From positions 62,001 to 126,000 of the forward strand of contig JAJKFH010004158.1 of assembly GCA_023333565.1 (NCBI GenBank): DNA of 64,000 nt, written 5' to 3'. The translations under genes were made by a program, and so were the position numbers. This DNA is from Puffinus mauretanicus. Taxonomy: Eukaryota > Chordata > Aves > Procellariiformes > Procellariidae. This document shows, piece by piece, positions 26,094 through 39,075 of this stretch (within the stretch, counting starts at the first letter, position 1; the number at the start of each line of letters is the position of its first letter). Below the pieces are notes generated by a model, which was not told the origin of the DNA, searched no databases, and saw only the letters and a list, made by a program, of their open reading frames with translations.

Positions 26094-27559
26094 TTAAAAA
26101 ATAACATTTGCAACCCAACTTAGCGGGCTGCCACGCGAACAGCCCTTGGGTGCTGTGAGCTACAGCACAGCTATAGGAATGCCAAGCCCTGATCTCTCTT
26201 TCTCATCTGACAGCAGAGAATAGCCCATTCAGGTGCACTGAGGCTTAATGCTGGAAATGGTCAGATGTCCACGATGACCTGACTCAGTGCCAGCGCGTAA
26301 TAAGCACCTGATTAGGCAGTATTGTATTCCAATATTTATGAGCAGAAAATTCAGCTATGAGGCAATGCTGTAATTTAGCTGTTGACTCTCATACTTGTTT
26401 GTATGTTTCTATTACACGGTGTCCATGAGATTTTGACTAAACTTGATACTTAAATAGCTGCGTAGTCGTTAAAAATAGTGCAAACTGTATAGAAACATGC
26501 GGTGCTATGATGTAGCTGGGCAAAAATGCACTATCTCTGGCTGGAGTATTTCAGGCAGGCGAAGAGTCAGTGCAGTGAAACACACCACTCCCTCTTTGAT
26601 TTCAACAACCTGCAAGAAAAACTGGCAAGAAAAAAATCAGGAAGACTGGCCAGAAAAAATTAATTTGTCCTGGCTACCTTTTAATGGATTCCTGCGTCCA
26701 CCTGAGCAGTTTGTGGATTAGCTGCCTGTAGAGTTCCCCAGCAGCAGGATTAGCGATCTGACACAAAGATAATTTACTTTTTATGAGAGTTGCTTTACTC
26801 AAGCTGTAAATAGGTGGGGAAGAATACAGGACATCGAAAATCCTAGGGAGGAAACACCCAGAGAAGGGGCTGGGCTTTTTGAAAGTGAGATTTAGGACCT
26901 GTTGGAGGGGTAGTTAGTGACTTCTTAGAAAAAATGGATGGTGCCTTGTCATACAGTCCTGGGATGTTCACTCAGCAGTCGTAAACAAAAGTGAAAAGGA
27001 AACTCTGACTACATCCAAGCCATCAACGTTGCAATTTAAAAATTAAAGATATGCAGGGCCATTACAGTGGAAGGGCAGTGGCTGCTTTTTAACTAAATTG
27101 CCTTTAGTTTACATCAAGAAGTGAATTTTGAGGTTTGTTTTTTTTTTTTCCTCTTGGGAGCTGCTAAATTTGACCTGAAGACAGACACGAAAGTTTCTTC
27201 AGCATCTGAAAAAAATTGGTTGGGTTTAGAATTGCAGGTGTGAAAACAAGGCCAGTGTTCTGACTCCATGTACTCTGCCTTCTCACCCTATTTCTAGCTC
27301 AAAGCCATCCTGATGGCTATGCTTTCAGCCACTTAAACTTAGAAATAAAGGTCTCTAAACAAAATATGGGAGCAATAATCTTCTGTGCATCTACTTTTGG
27401 CACACTAGGATTAACAAAATCTCTTAGAGTGGAGCATTGCGTACCAATTAGTTGACAAAAGTCTGTGTCCTTCACTAATGCAAAGAACTTTAGTTCTTAC
27501 AAGCTATTCTTTTACTCATATTCACAATTTGGGAAATAGATTTATATCTATAAGTAAAC

Positions 27560-27606
27560 CTTTTAAAGCTACATTTATATAAATAGATCTTTTAAAGCTA
27601 CATTTA
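27560..27606. repeat. 29-bp-period tandem duplication
   Basis: An identical 18-base segment, CTTTTAAAGCTACATTTA, appears at 27,560-27,577 and at 27,589-27,606, a 29-bp period. It lies in AT-rich intron 1 of BFSP1 and looks like a local duplication. Confidence 0.8.
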
Positions 27607-30600
27607 AACACAGCAGGGCCTGGGCCTACGAGGTCTGTATAATTAAATATGCATGAACCATTGAAAAGTAGATCTTATGTTAAAATTTATTTTTAAATCC
27701 CCTGTAGCCACATTCATAGCTTTTCACATTAACATGAATAATTCAGACTCTCTACCAGTGGAGAATTCTTTCTCTTGAAGTTGCAAAAAAAGCATCACTA
27801 GGAATTGTTTGGATAGATCTCATAAAAAGACTAATTATGCTAATTTTATTGAGCATCATTATTATAGCAGTGTTGCATCTGGCTGTGTGAAAGGACTGTG
27901 TTTCTCTCTCCATGATACTGGGAAAGATGCTGAAACCCAGATTTTAGCACCCTCGACTGAACAGGATTAATTAACTTCAGAAATTAAAAGTCTTGCTAAT
28001 CGATCGTTTCATTTAAAATTCATTCACTGCTAATCTTGTGGGTTTTGCATGCAATATGATTCCCTGGAAGTCGCTAGACACAGAAATTGGCACCGTGTTC
28101 TCCAAGCTGCGCCACGTGGTGATGCTCAAGAGAGCTGACACCCTTTGGGGCCACAGTGGAGACCCAACACCCATGAAAGAAAACAAAAGTAAGTAGGAAA
28201 ACATGATAGCTGGGATATGGGGAGCAGTAGGACTCCGTAGCCGGTGACCGTCGGCAAGGCTACCTTCAAGCCCTGTCCGCAGGGGTTGTCTCTGCGCTGC
28301 TGCTGCTTCTCTGGTGATAGGGAGAGTTTATTCTGCTGCAGCTGCAGGTGAGGAGGTCCTGCCTGACCTCCACCCCCCCCTCAGGCTGCTGAAATCTTGC
28401 CCCGTGGCTGCCAGCCGCTCAATAGCAGCTTCTTGATAACGCACGTAGCAATCTGTTCATAAATCAGCAGAGCGCAGCCCTCGCGAGGCTCATCCTAGCT
28501 TTTATGATATAAAATATAAGCATTATTGGCCTGTCCGTCATCCTTGCAGGACCGGTATTTTGCAGTTTGTGCTCTGTTTGGCACCCAAATTACTGCTGCC
28601 TCTATTGAGAAAAGGCTAGCGAAGTGCCTCAGGGAAACTGAAAAGGAGAAAAGTAGTAGAAAAGTTTAGCCTTGGCTTGTGGCAAGCCAAGAGGTTGCAT
28701 ATATTGCTGGAACAGTTCAGTAGGGTTCAACAGAGAGACAGCATTTCTCTTTATATTAAAAGCACAGGTTTGACACCAAATTGAGTACCTGGCTATTGAG
28801 CATCACGAGGATGTATTGTGACTTTTTCTCTTTGGAGCCAGCCCTTGCACTGCAGCAGAGGCAGGGTCCAAATAAAAAGGACCTTGCCCTGGCCTTATCT
28901 TTTAAGAGCAAGCACAGCCTGTCTGTCAGCTGGGGATGGGAAAAGGGAGCTGGTACTGCTGGAGCCGTGCTTCCCAGGTGGAGAAACAAGCCTGGCAGTG
29001 GGCTGCCCTCCTGCATGCCTAATGCTCTCACCAGGCCAGTGCCCTGAGCTGTAGGGGGGCTCAAGGGGCTTAACAAATACCTGTAAATCTGTTAGTGCTC
29101 CAACAGATGCTGCTAACCTAAGAGAGGTGAGGTGATGGGAACCTTTAAAGCTCTTACCTGCCTTTGTTTGAGCCTGGCAGCCCCCTCCACTCCATTTCTT
29201 TTCCCCTATGCAAAAAACAATTAATACCCCATTTTTCTAAACGGTCTAAAAAGGTTTGTTGCAGCCCTAAAACTACTTGACTAGGTAAGAAGGGTTGGGT
29301 TTTTTTTTTTTAAATGAAGCAAATTAACCTCATGGCTCTTAAGGTCCAGGAAAGACTGACCAGCAGCCATCTAAGAAAAACATGGCCTCTTTTAAACATG
29401 TCCAGCTAATTACTTGAACATTGAAATCAGGTTTGAAGCATAACGGAGCTGCAATTGTCAGCAGGCATCTGTTTACATAGATCCATTTCAGCAGGCACAG
29501 AGGCACCATGAGGTCTCTGAAGCATTTCTAAGAGATCCTTAGCCCATTTGCACTGAGCTTCTAGAGTAGATTGAACATCTCTTAAAAGCAATCCTCCTTC
29601 AAAGGATAATCACACAATACTAACTCAAGGCTGCCAGGTGGATTTAGGGCTGTGTGACACAGTAACTCAAACTCAGTAATTTGGGTTATTTGAGAGTGAA
29701 GGAAAATGTAGCTGAATATTTTGGTCATTGAAAGAATTTTGAGTGAGGATCTAGCAACTTGGCAGGTTTGAGCAGATCTGAATGACATTAGGGCTGAGAT
29801 TTAGATCCTGACTCTATTGGATGGTTGTATATTACTAGGAGTGTAAATCCAGCCTTTTATTGTAGCTGTATATTTGATTTCACAATCTGCTTCACTCTTG
29901 CTCAGTTGTCAAAAAGTATCTAAGTTAACGAAGTGTTTATTGTCAACTGCACACAAAAATTTTGCAAGATAGGTAGAAAATTGGTTGGAGGTGAGCTATT
30001 TAATAAACAACAGAAACAAAGGCAGTCTTGACTTTTGAAGCTGAATATTCTTGTTTGTGTCCTTGGAAGTGAACCCTGTGTTATTACAATTTGGCAAAAA
30101 GATATTGTTTTAGTGTTGTCAGAAAATAGCACTTCAGGAGGCCCAGCAATTTGTAGGAGTGATACCTCATCATTTTCACTTGTTTCTTTACTGTTCATTG
30201 TAAGAATTGAAGACAGACCAGTGACCAACCCTGCTAATATTATGGGATTTCCAAAGAAGGGAAAGTTGGGAAACCAGAGCACCAAGTTGAGTCCATTTCT
30301 TCGTTCTGCCAAGTTCTTCCTTTGTGCTCCTAGTCAGTTCACAAGTGACCCCATCCCTTCAGCTTTCCAAGACATGTTGAAAGAGATGAGAATAACATTG
30401 GCTGTTCATCCTTCAGGAGATAAAAAGAAAGAAGTGAGGTTGACATGAACATTATAACTTAATCCTTGATGTGTTCAGTCCAGGAATTGACAAGTTCCCT
30501 GTTGACTGGAGCAAGTCCCTTAGATGCCACCAGCATATCTGGGCTGAATCGATGATTTCAGAAGACAGGCGAGGGTTTAGGTTAAGTTCTGAATTACAGC

Positions 30601-31792
30601 CACGTTCATACTTGCATTGATGCCATTGCTTGTACTGCAAGTGAAGGACATTCACCACCAGAGTTGATTTGTCACCAACCATGAGGGTTTCTTGTAGAAA
30701 GTAAGAAAACGACAGCTTTTTATATCGCTGTATCTCTATTATTTTAGGGAAAGCAAAGGGATAAACAGGAGTAGACTGTATTTATCTACTTTGACATTGG
30801 CAGCAGATGGAGTTTGATGAGCCACTTGTTCAGTACTGATAGCAAAGTCTCATTACCTTGTACTATAAGATGCTTCTGGCTGTTTTTGTTTTATTTAATG
30901 GGGTCTCATTAAACCATATCTCCTATTAAACTTTTTATATATAGTTTATTTAGGGAAAGGAATAAACAACAATAATCAACAATTAGGAAGTTTTGTACTC
31001 TGCAGCTAAAAGGATTTCCTAGAAGGTAATTCTATCTAACATACAAATACAGAGCCCTAATTCTTAAAGAATTAGGCCGTTTCGTCAAATGAAAGATAAA
31101 CACAATATACATCTATTGTTCACTCAGTACAGGAACATGCACATTATGCACTTGTGGACATTTTATAAATGCAGAAGAATAGTTGGCTAAATGCAGTCCT
31201 TACTAAGACTCACGTATGATTTTGACCAAACTGAAATATGAATTGCTATTAAAGAGGACACAAAGCTTGATCCATCAAAGCATCCTAATACAACATTATT
31301 CATACACAATCAATATGGGGAATTGCAACCTTTGTGTTTAATGTGTCTGTCATGAAAATGCTTATGGAACAACATCAGGTAGAACAGAAAACCAAATACA
31401 ATGTAATTAAATGCTAATGTGCCGATGTAGCAAATATTCACACAGTAACCACTGATGAATGGCTGTCACTGTAGTCCAGCGCCAGTCGAATAGACTTTTA
31501 TTGTAAATAATCTATTCTTGGGCTTTCTGTGAAAAAGCGATAGCAAATGTGTGGCATTCTGTTGTCTTCTGCTATGTAAGTTGAGGACAAGAAGTTAGTC
31601 AGTTCTGGAATTACTCTCAGCATCTGGGACCAAAAAAAAAAAAATGTTAATGCATAAATAAATCTTTTGGGCCCTTTCAAGATTCATATTCTGCTTTAGT
31701 CTGAAGCGTATATTGTGTATGATAGTGCAGATTACAATGCAGTTTGCAGAAGGATAAACCATTGAACTTCATCTCCTTTGTTCTATTTGCAG

Positions 31793-31853
31793 GTATAGAA
31801 ATGAACGTGAATATCAACAGAGGCTAAAAGAAACCCTTGAACGCCTTAATAAG
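31793..31853 (+). CDS. BFSP1: BFSP1 coding exon 2: rod coil 1B segment
   Basis: A 61-bp exon whose first base completes Lys124, followed by 20 codons reading YRNEREYQQRLKETLERLNK (residues 125-144). The acceptor is TTTGCAG and the donor is GTAAGC. The peptide is a continuous charged heptad pattern and runs directly on from the exon 1 end, DEYRN. It is too short to stand out as an open frame, but phase and sequence fit the filensin rod exactly. Confidence 0.95.
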
Positions 31854-34811
31854 GTAAGCCTGGAAAAATGAAAAAGGAAAGATCTTTATCATTTTTTTTC
31901 CTTTGGTTTAATTTACTACAGCAAGCTGCTTTGAAGATAAAATGTCAGAGCAAGACATTTCTTGTCATTATGCACTGACAAAAAGTTCTCCTTTCCCTCC
32001 ATCCCCCTCCCTAAGCCTTGTGCAAGTGGCTGAGCCTCGACGTGTGTGTAGGTACTATGTAGCACCCTGCTCTGTACAGTCCTGCTGATTTTGGTCATAT
32101 AGCACATGCCATCCGCAGCCCACAGCCTCAGTTGCGCTCAGGACTTCATTAATTTTTCAGTAAGACCAAGGACTAGGAGCATCTACTGCATAACACTCCT
32201 TTTAGAGCATCAGCAAATGGCTCCTGCATTGATTTTGGGACCTGGAGTTGAAATACGTGTGGCTTCTTCCACATCCAATATGAAATTTGCATATTCACCC
32301 TTGCGGAAGATCTGGCACATGTTTAGGTGCCTTTAATAACTCTTTTTAACTCTTCTAACACTCTTTTTTTTTTTAACTCAGAAGACAATTTCTCTCTGAG
32401 TGGAGTCTACACACAGAGGTAGGAAGAGCCCATTTATTAATCATACCATACGGACAGTACACATATCTAAGAGTCTAGAATATGACCGGAGAAAACGTGT
32501 TTGTTGCTAAATACCTTCTTCCCCCCCTTTTTTTTTAATACAGAAATATTTGCTCATCAGCATTATCTAGGGGCCTGGAGGCTTTTTTTGGCTTCCCCCC
32601 AAACCTCCCAACATGGCCATTGTCCTGCTGATCTTCCTCTCAATAGGAAGGCAGAGAGGTGCAGAAAAGCAGCGGGCATTCCTGATGACTGGCTCTGAAT
32701 GTATTGGTCTGGATGTGTCTGAATCAGCCACTGTCTCACAAAGCAGAGAGTCTACTGGAGAGGTCTCTGGCTGGGAGGCTCAGCAGCATAATGAGACAGC
32801 TAACATCTACGCATTTTTGGAATAGCGCGTCCTCTGCACATGCAAAAAGAAAAATCCCCTTCTACCAGTCATATGCTGCACCCATAGATTTCAGTCTTTT
32901 ATTTGCAACCCGTGATCCACTCACTGAGATATTTACAGCTGGTAATGGCACGTAGGTAATTTTAAAGGGACACCGTTAAATCCTCCTTTTTTTTTTTTTT
33001 TTTTAAATCTCCTGCTTTTAGAAGCAACATCTCATATTTTGGTAAGATGTCCTAGAGCTCAATAGAGATCTTTCAGCTGTAAAGCAACAGAGTCAGGATT
33101 TATATCCACCGTTTTTCAGTCAAATGAACTATGTGGTTGTTTCTGTGAAGTACACCAAAGTTTTCTGAGAAATAACAATTGTAGCACCTTTGAGACTATG
33201 AAGAGTGATACTGGTAGTGACATGCAGATTTCTCATTCTGTTCTTACCTATGGCACTGAGATGCCACATATATATACATATATATATATGAATCAAAAAG
33301 TTATAAAATATCTGGAACTAAATGAGTAGTTGAAATACTGCTATAGCAGGAAGGAAACCAGAGCATGGAACACCCCAAATCCTATCAAATGCGATGCTCA
33401 ACCAATTAGTCCAAAAAAAAAAAAAAAAAAAAAAAAAGGAAAAATGACATCTTTCTGCCTTCTATGGTGTCTTTTGTGCTTCTAGGAAAATCCTGCTGAA
33501 AATAGAGGTACTTGTAAGCTCATAACCATTTCCCTTAGCAAACCAAAAGTGTGAGTGAACTAGCTGAAACTCCTGTCTTACGTTTTTTAGAGATTTCATT
33601 CTCAGTTGAGTGTTACTCTGAATTAAACGATTATATCGTGATTTCCCGACAAAGACTGTGAAACTTCGGAATGTTTGTTGTTGCCTTCAGTGGGGACAGG
33701 GTGGCACTCAACATCTGGAGATCGAACCTGTAAGCAGGTCTGTATTTCAATAGATTTTAACACCTGAAAGGTTAGTTGTGTCTTTTATAAATATTGCTTA
33801 ATTTCTGACAGCAGTTTAACCAGGCTCCCGATCCAAAGAGAGATGAATGAGGAGGAGGAAGGACATGCTGGTCTGTGGCATGGGCCAGGGGTAGGGACTG
33901 TGTCGTCTAACAGGAGATCTACGACACATCCCACAACATCATCGGGTGATAGGAGATACTTCTTGACACGGTTCAGTGGTGGAACGCCTCACTTGTTTTA
34001 TGAATATAAAATTGTTCTATATTTATGGGCTTGTATTAAATAACATAAGATGGGAAGAATCTGTATTAGATCTGTGGGCAGAAATGGAGATTTCACTGGA
34101 TTTAAATACCAGTGCCACTCATACCTATGTACTTTGAGATCATGATCGCTAGCCATACACCTTGTCCTCTGAATTAATTGGACGTTATGAACTTTCTTCC
34201 TCACAAACCCCAATATTAGAAACTTCTGCAGCAAACTGACTTTTTCTGGACTTGCTCATCTGTCATTTTTATTTCCAGAAATGGCTCCAAACCTGACAAA
34301 CATTTGTGGTATTTGAGAACACACCAAAAGGAGTGAAAATACTTTGGACCATCCTGGTTTTTTTTAATAAGGGATTCTTTACTGGGGATATTAAAAAGGT
34401 GTCAGGATACCACAGGTCCTGTCATAAATCAATGCCTTAGTCTGTTGATGTCATCTGTTTAAGATTCATGCATCATTGCAAGCTTTTAGTGTCAAAGACT
34501 GGTATTTCATAGTGTCTATTACTTGGCTCCCAGCATTCATAAAGCATATGGTAAACATATTTTGACAGTGCCAGTGCCAAACTGTATCATAAGTTATATT
34601 TGTGCTGAAAAGCAGCACATGCAATAGGAGAACACGATGAATAAGGTGCCTGTTGTTTGTTGGTTTCATAATACTTCTGTTTCTCCCAGTAGGCTTTAAT
34701 TCTTCACGCAGCCTGCTACGCATGTAGAACGACTCACATGGCTAAGTGACTGCTGTGTTTTTGGCACTCCAGCTATACATACTGACTGTACCATGTGTCT
34801 CTGCATTGCAG
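31854..34811 (+). other. BFSP1: BFSP1 intron 2 (about 3.0 kb)
   Basis: No coding sequence recognised. It holds an 18-base T run (32,987-33,004), a short TA-rich microsatellite (33,269-33,289) and a 25-base A run (33,413-33,437). The 3' end is a standard CATTGCAG acceptor. Confidence 0.85.
33413..33437. repeat. Poly(A) tract
   Basis: Twenty-five consecutive A residues in BFSP1 intron 2. No element body can be recognised upstream. Confidence 0.85.
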
Positions 34812-34907
34812 GAAGCTGATGAAGCACTGTTGTGCAACCTGGAGCTGCAGATCGAGTTCCAGTTCCTGCAGGATGACATTAATGCCACAAAGGACAGATA
34901 CAAGAAG
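34812..34907 (+). CDS. BFSP1: BFSP1 coding exon 3: rod coil 1B segment
   Basis: Thirty-two codons in phase 0/0 (residues 145-176), starting [20 protein letters not shown] and ending DRYKK. Acceptor ATTGCAG, donor GTAATA. The [14 protein letters not shown] stretch matches the coil 1B pattern of intermediate-filament proteins (compare LELKIESLQEEI-type segments). The length is a multiple of three, so the exon could be skipped in frame. Confidence 0.96.
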
Positions 34908-35763
34908 GTAATAGGCTGAATTTGCCATTTTCTTTAGATCTTCCTTCTAGAGACGTGTGTGAAGCTTTGCCCTTCTCCATGATCTGTTCCAGTGGCAAAT
35001 TAAAGCAAATCCTGTTTGTGTTTTGGTGGGTAAATATAGCACTATATATTTTCAATGGGCACAACAGCTGCAGTGTGGAGGTCAAGCCCAACGGTCGGAT
35101 GGCTGGAAGCACCTGAATTGACTCCCTCGGGGTCCAATGTCTACACCTGTAGCAATGTCTTGAATTTGTTGGCCTGTTACCATGATTCAGCCCAACGTGC
35201 TGGTCAAGCTGTCTTCTATTTCACACTAAGAAGCTATTACTTTCATCAGAGAGGGATTCCCAATTTTCTGGGCCAGAGCATTCCAGTTAATCAGCAGAAA
35301 TAAGCCTATGGCTCTAGGGTTACGCTGCAGCCAACTGACACATGCAGACCCCTTCTCCTTCCTGGGAGAGAACTGTGAGGCTTGGTATCAGGCCACTTCC
35401 CATCGTTGCTGCTTTTGAAGGAAGAGGCTCACTTTTTGGACCACATGCAAAGGTATTTGTCGTCCTCATTTTGAAAATCTCCCATGAAATCAGAAATCAC
35501 GGTATCTTAAATTAAGACTATGAACTATATTGTCACTTAGCCAAATGCCTTTAATGTACCCTCAGCATGATGAAACTGTGTTAGCACACATGCACTCAAA
35601 ATCAGGTCTAAAACCACATTCCAAAAACAAGTCTGAACATGGACTGGACTTTTGTATGCTGAAAGAAGTAAATATCTAAGAATAAGCCCCAGAAGTGGAG
35701 CACATTGAAGGGCGCACCTTGCTATGACATTTTCTGATGAAAATGTTTTTTACTTCACCACAG
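34908..35763 (+). other. BFSP1: BFSP1 intron 3 (856 bp)
   Basis: Begins GTAATA and ends CACAG. No feature recognised inside. Confidence 0.85.
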
Positions 35764-35856
35764 AACCTTATGGAAATCCAGACCTATGTCAGTGTTTTGC
35801 AGCAGATCATCCAGACAACCCCTCGCGTGTCCATTATAACCACTGGCATATGTGAG
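35764..35856 (+). CDS. BFSP1: BFSP1 coding exon 4: rod linker region
   Basis: Thirty-one codons in phase 0/0 (residues 177-207), from NLMEIQTYVSVLQQIIQTTP to TTGICE. Acceptor CACCACAG, donor GTAAGT. The final part (RVSIITTGICE) interrupts the heptad pattern, as expected around the linker L12 region between coils 1 and 2. Evidence is continuity of frame and phase with exons 3 and 5 and family-like composition. Confidence 0.95.
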
Positions 35857-36506
35857 GTAAGTGTTGCTGTCGGTAAATACATGCTGCTCTAAGTAAGAAA
35901 GAGTCAATGTTTATTCCTAAAGCATGGCAGGTCCTCTAACTCCCACTCCAAAGTTAGAGGAAGACTGCAACAACTGTAGGTACTGACTATAAAATAAAAA
36001 ACTAATTGTAGCTTTGGAAATATGTATTAGTCCCCAAAATGGCTAGTTGAAAAGTAGTTGAAGTAGTTGTGCTTCCTATCTGAGGAGGAGCTGGCAGGAT
36101 ATAGAAGTAGTTACAGAGAGAGTAAATCTTGTCCTGAAGGGGCAAGATGTGGTGAAAATTTGTAAATCAAATAAACTGGTACGGACTAAATGAAAACTTG
36201 GTGATTCCCATCAATGTGAGTGGCTATGCCAAGAATGTTTATTGGTTGGAAGAAGATATGAACAGCTACATCTACAGGGTCTAATTTCAACATAAGCTGT
36301 ACTTCTACAGTCCTGCCATCTGACATCTTTTATTCTTAAAGCCATGCCACAAGGGTTTGCTTGAGGTTCAATACCCATCTTTTTATTTGTCTTTTGTCAT
36401 TTTCTGTTTGTCTTTATGGTTTATTTCCAGTAGTGGAATTTCTTTTGGCTCTTTCTAAAAGAGCAAAACATACTTTCCTGTACACATGTTGTTTTCTTCC
36501 AACCAG
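35857..36506 (+). other. BFSP1: BFSP1 intron 4 (650 bp)
   Basis: Begins GTAAGT and ends AACCAG after a T-rich stretch. No feature recognised inside. Confidence 0.85.
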
Positions 36507-36614
36507 GAAAAACTGATAGCGGAGAGGAGGATCCCTGTTCTGCAGAGCCAGCTGGAGGAATACAAGAGCATCCTCTGCCAGCTACAGGCACAGAAATACA
36601 AACTGCAGACAGAG
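36507..36614 (+). CDS. BFSP1: BFSP1 coding exon 5: rod coil 2 segment
   Basis: Thirty-six codons in phase 0/0 (residues 208-243), beginning EKLIAERRIPVLQSQLEEYK and ending KYKLQTE. Acceptor AACCAG, donor GTACTG. The heptad pattern LQSQLEEYKSILCQLQAQ marks the start of coil 2. A filensin rod is known to be shorter than the usual 310 residues, the shortening being in coil 2; the assembled rod here is about 280 residues, which agrees. Confidence 0.95.
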
Positions 36615-37967
36615 GTACTGCCATAACTAGCCATAAACACAACCGTGACGCTCATGAACTCTGCTCTTTTTATGGCCACATGGTCTTTAACAGGGTCTGG
36701 TGAACTCAATGGACTTGGAGACTTGGGGATGTGTTTTCCTTTTTCCATCTTCTTCTTCAGCTGTTTCATTCTCATTCTCTTGGTGACCCAAATCGTCAGG
36801 TTTAGATGGCCGGGGAGGGCTGTAGGTACCATAGCCACAATGAAGCCATCTTTGCTTATCAGAGTAGCTGGTAGGAGAAGGTTTCCATGTTGTCACTAGA
36901 TTTCTGTGGGATGGAGTCAGAAGGAGGCTGTGGATGGAAATGTCACATGGGGCTGGTCTCACTGTCTTCCTTACTTACTGAGCTCAGGCTGGAAACTGAC
37001 TCCATGAAAAATGATGGGGGACCTTCAGGGCTCTGCCCAGTCCTTTCCATCAGTGCCTTATCCAATGCTGAGCTTGCTGTGAGGCTGGACAGACTTGGTA
37101 AGCAAAACTGAATGTCCTTTGAAATAAGTGTTAAGCTACTTTTCGCATCCTGCGTTCATCCCTGTCACTAGCAAGCACTACCTCAACACCTCTCCTGTGC
37201 TTAGATGCTACCAGCACCAAAACCACCTGCTTTTTGCCAATTCCTGATTTGCAGAAAATGACTGGCCAAGACTTTCACTCATTGCTCCTGCCCATCTCCC
37301 AGCCAAACTTGCTGTAGATCAACCTTTCTCCTCCAGCCAGGGTCTCCGAGCAAGCGTGCAGTGCAGGGACAAGGGTGGCAGGAGATGGAGGAGCAGCTAA
37401 AGGCTATAGTGAATAGAAACCAGTTCTGTATAATTGCCAATGGCGAGTCTACCTACACGCAGTTGAATGTTTCTTAGCGGATGGGGTGGAGAATGACCAC
37501 CTTATGCCCCCCAAATACAGCTTCCTTTGTGCCTCGAGTTGGCCATCTGGGGTGGGGGGAGTGATATACTGGCATAAGACACCTTTTGGTGGGGTTTTGG
37601 ACTCCTCTGGACAGCCAGAGCAGCAGCTCTTAACTTCCTGAGCATAACTTCTCTCACTAGGGCACCTGGGGACAGTACTACCCCCAGGTCTTTTCCTTGG
37701 TCTCTTTCTCCTGTCTGATGCTCTGGTGGAAAGGACACATGCGCTCTGGGAAGAGCAAGAATCAATATAGTGATAAGTGAATAATGAATCAATATAGAAA
37801 AAAGGGGAGAAAATCAGTTTTCTGCTGGCGGATGGAGAGAGGCACTCTTTGGGGAATTAATTGTGCTGCTTTCAAAATCAAACCTTCCTGTTCCATTTAG
37901 AAAGAGTTTATTAATTCATTCCTTCTCATGCCTTGGATTAAAAGATTGAAATAACTTTATGAGTGGA

Positions 37968-38086
37968 GGTCGATAACATGGTTGCTTGAGACGGTGAAGG
38001 CTGAAGCTGATGACTGAGGTGTCCTCAAACTCCTTTGCTTTCCTGTTTCTGGACCTGATAACCGTGTCGCAGAGAGGTTATCGACC
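37968..38086. repeat. 10-bp inverted repeat with 99-bp spacer
   Basis: GGTCGATAAC at 37,968-37,977 is the exact reverse complement of GTTATCGACC at 38,077-38,086. The arms contain CG, uncommon in this intron. It could form a long-loop hairpin or be the remnant of a small element, or be chance. Confidence 0.5.
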
Positions 38087-38487
38087 CTACCTCGTGAGCA
38101 CTAGACATTAAAGGGGTCTGTGGAACCTGTTGGTCCACTAGTACGCTGCAATATAACCAAACTAATACCAAGGGACTTAGGTCCTAAATTTAGGCTCTTA
38201 AAAGGTTTTTGAAAATCTTGCCTGTAACATATAGAAATGAATCAATTACTAAAGAATCCATTAGTCAGTTATTGCCCCATTAGCTTTTTGTGAGTGCATC
38301 TCTTTAAAAGCTGTTTGAAAAGGGAAAAAAAAATCCCAAGTGATAAAGTAACTATAATAAATAGCCAAAAATAGCGGAAGAAAGAGAGAGCGGAATTACA
38401 CTGCCAAATATCCCACCTGTAACTAACTCCTGCCCCTTGTTTTTGCAAGGAACTTATTGCCACCTCCTGGTTGATGCGCACTCCAGT

Positions 38488-38722
38488 GACTGGTTTAGAT
38501 TGGATATTAGGAAAAATTTCTTCACCGAAAGGGTTGTGAAGCACTGGAACGGGCTGCCCAGGGAAGTGGTTGAGTCACCATCCCTGGAGGTATTTAAAAG
38601 ACGTGTAGATGTGGTGGTGCTTAGGGATATGGTTTAGTGGTGGACTTGGCAGTGCTAGGTTAATGATTGGACTCGATGATCTTAAAGGTCTTTTCCAACC
38701 TAAGCGATTCTATGATTCTATG
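38488..38722 (+). mobile_element. CR1 LINE, 3' end fragment, plus orientation
   Basis: A 5'-truncated CR1 retrotransposon. The segment up to the TAG at 38,635 encodes the typical carboxyl end of the CR1 reverse-transcriptase protein, including [18 protein letters not shown]. The following non-coding end contains 'ggactcgatgatcttaaagg' and finishes with two copies of the octamer ATTCTATG (38,707-38,722), the hallmark of avian CR1. It sits in BFSP1 intron 5 in the sense direction. It is inactive because nearly all of the element is missing. The fairly intact end suggests moderate age. Confidence 0.93.
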
Positions 38723-39075
38723 ACTGGCATTGAGGCCTTACTGCACAGCGGTTATTTTTATTGCTAAAGTAAAAAAGCCGAGGAATTGAACTCAAAAGGG
38801 AAGCTTTTTATTTAAAAAAAGACCCTTCCTTAACCTTCAGTGCTTGGTCTGCAGATCACAGGTTTTGCCCAGGAACATCTTCCCAGTTAAGCACTTTTGT
38901 TCTCCTCGTAAGACAGTGCGTGCTCTGCCGAGGCTGTCCATGGTGAGCTGCGGGTCACGCAGCGAGACATCAGCCAGCCTCACGTGCATGGGGAAGAAGA
39001 CATCTCACAGCTGTTCCCCTGGTTCACGCCAATCCCGTCATGCTTATTGTGGAACAGAAGCCTTGGGATAGATAA

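Larger units (their letters stand above)
24513..31792 (+). other. BFSP1: BFSP1 intron 1 (about 7.3 kb)
   Basis: Bounded by GTAAGG and a pyrimidine-rich TTGCAG acceptor. No coding sequence was recognised inside. It contains a 27-base A run (26,067-26,093), a 29-bp tandem duplication (27,560-27,606) and otherwise AT-rich unique sequence. As the longest intron next to the promoter it is a plausible enhancer location, but no element was identified. Confidence 0.85.
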
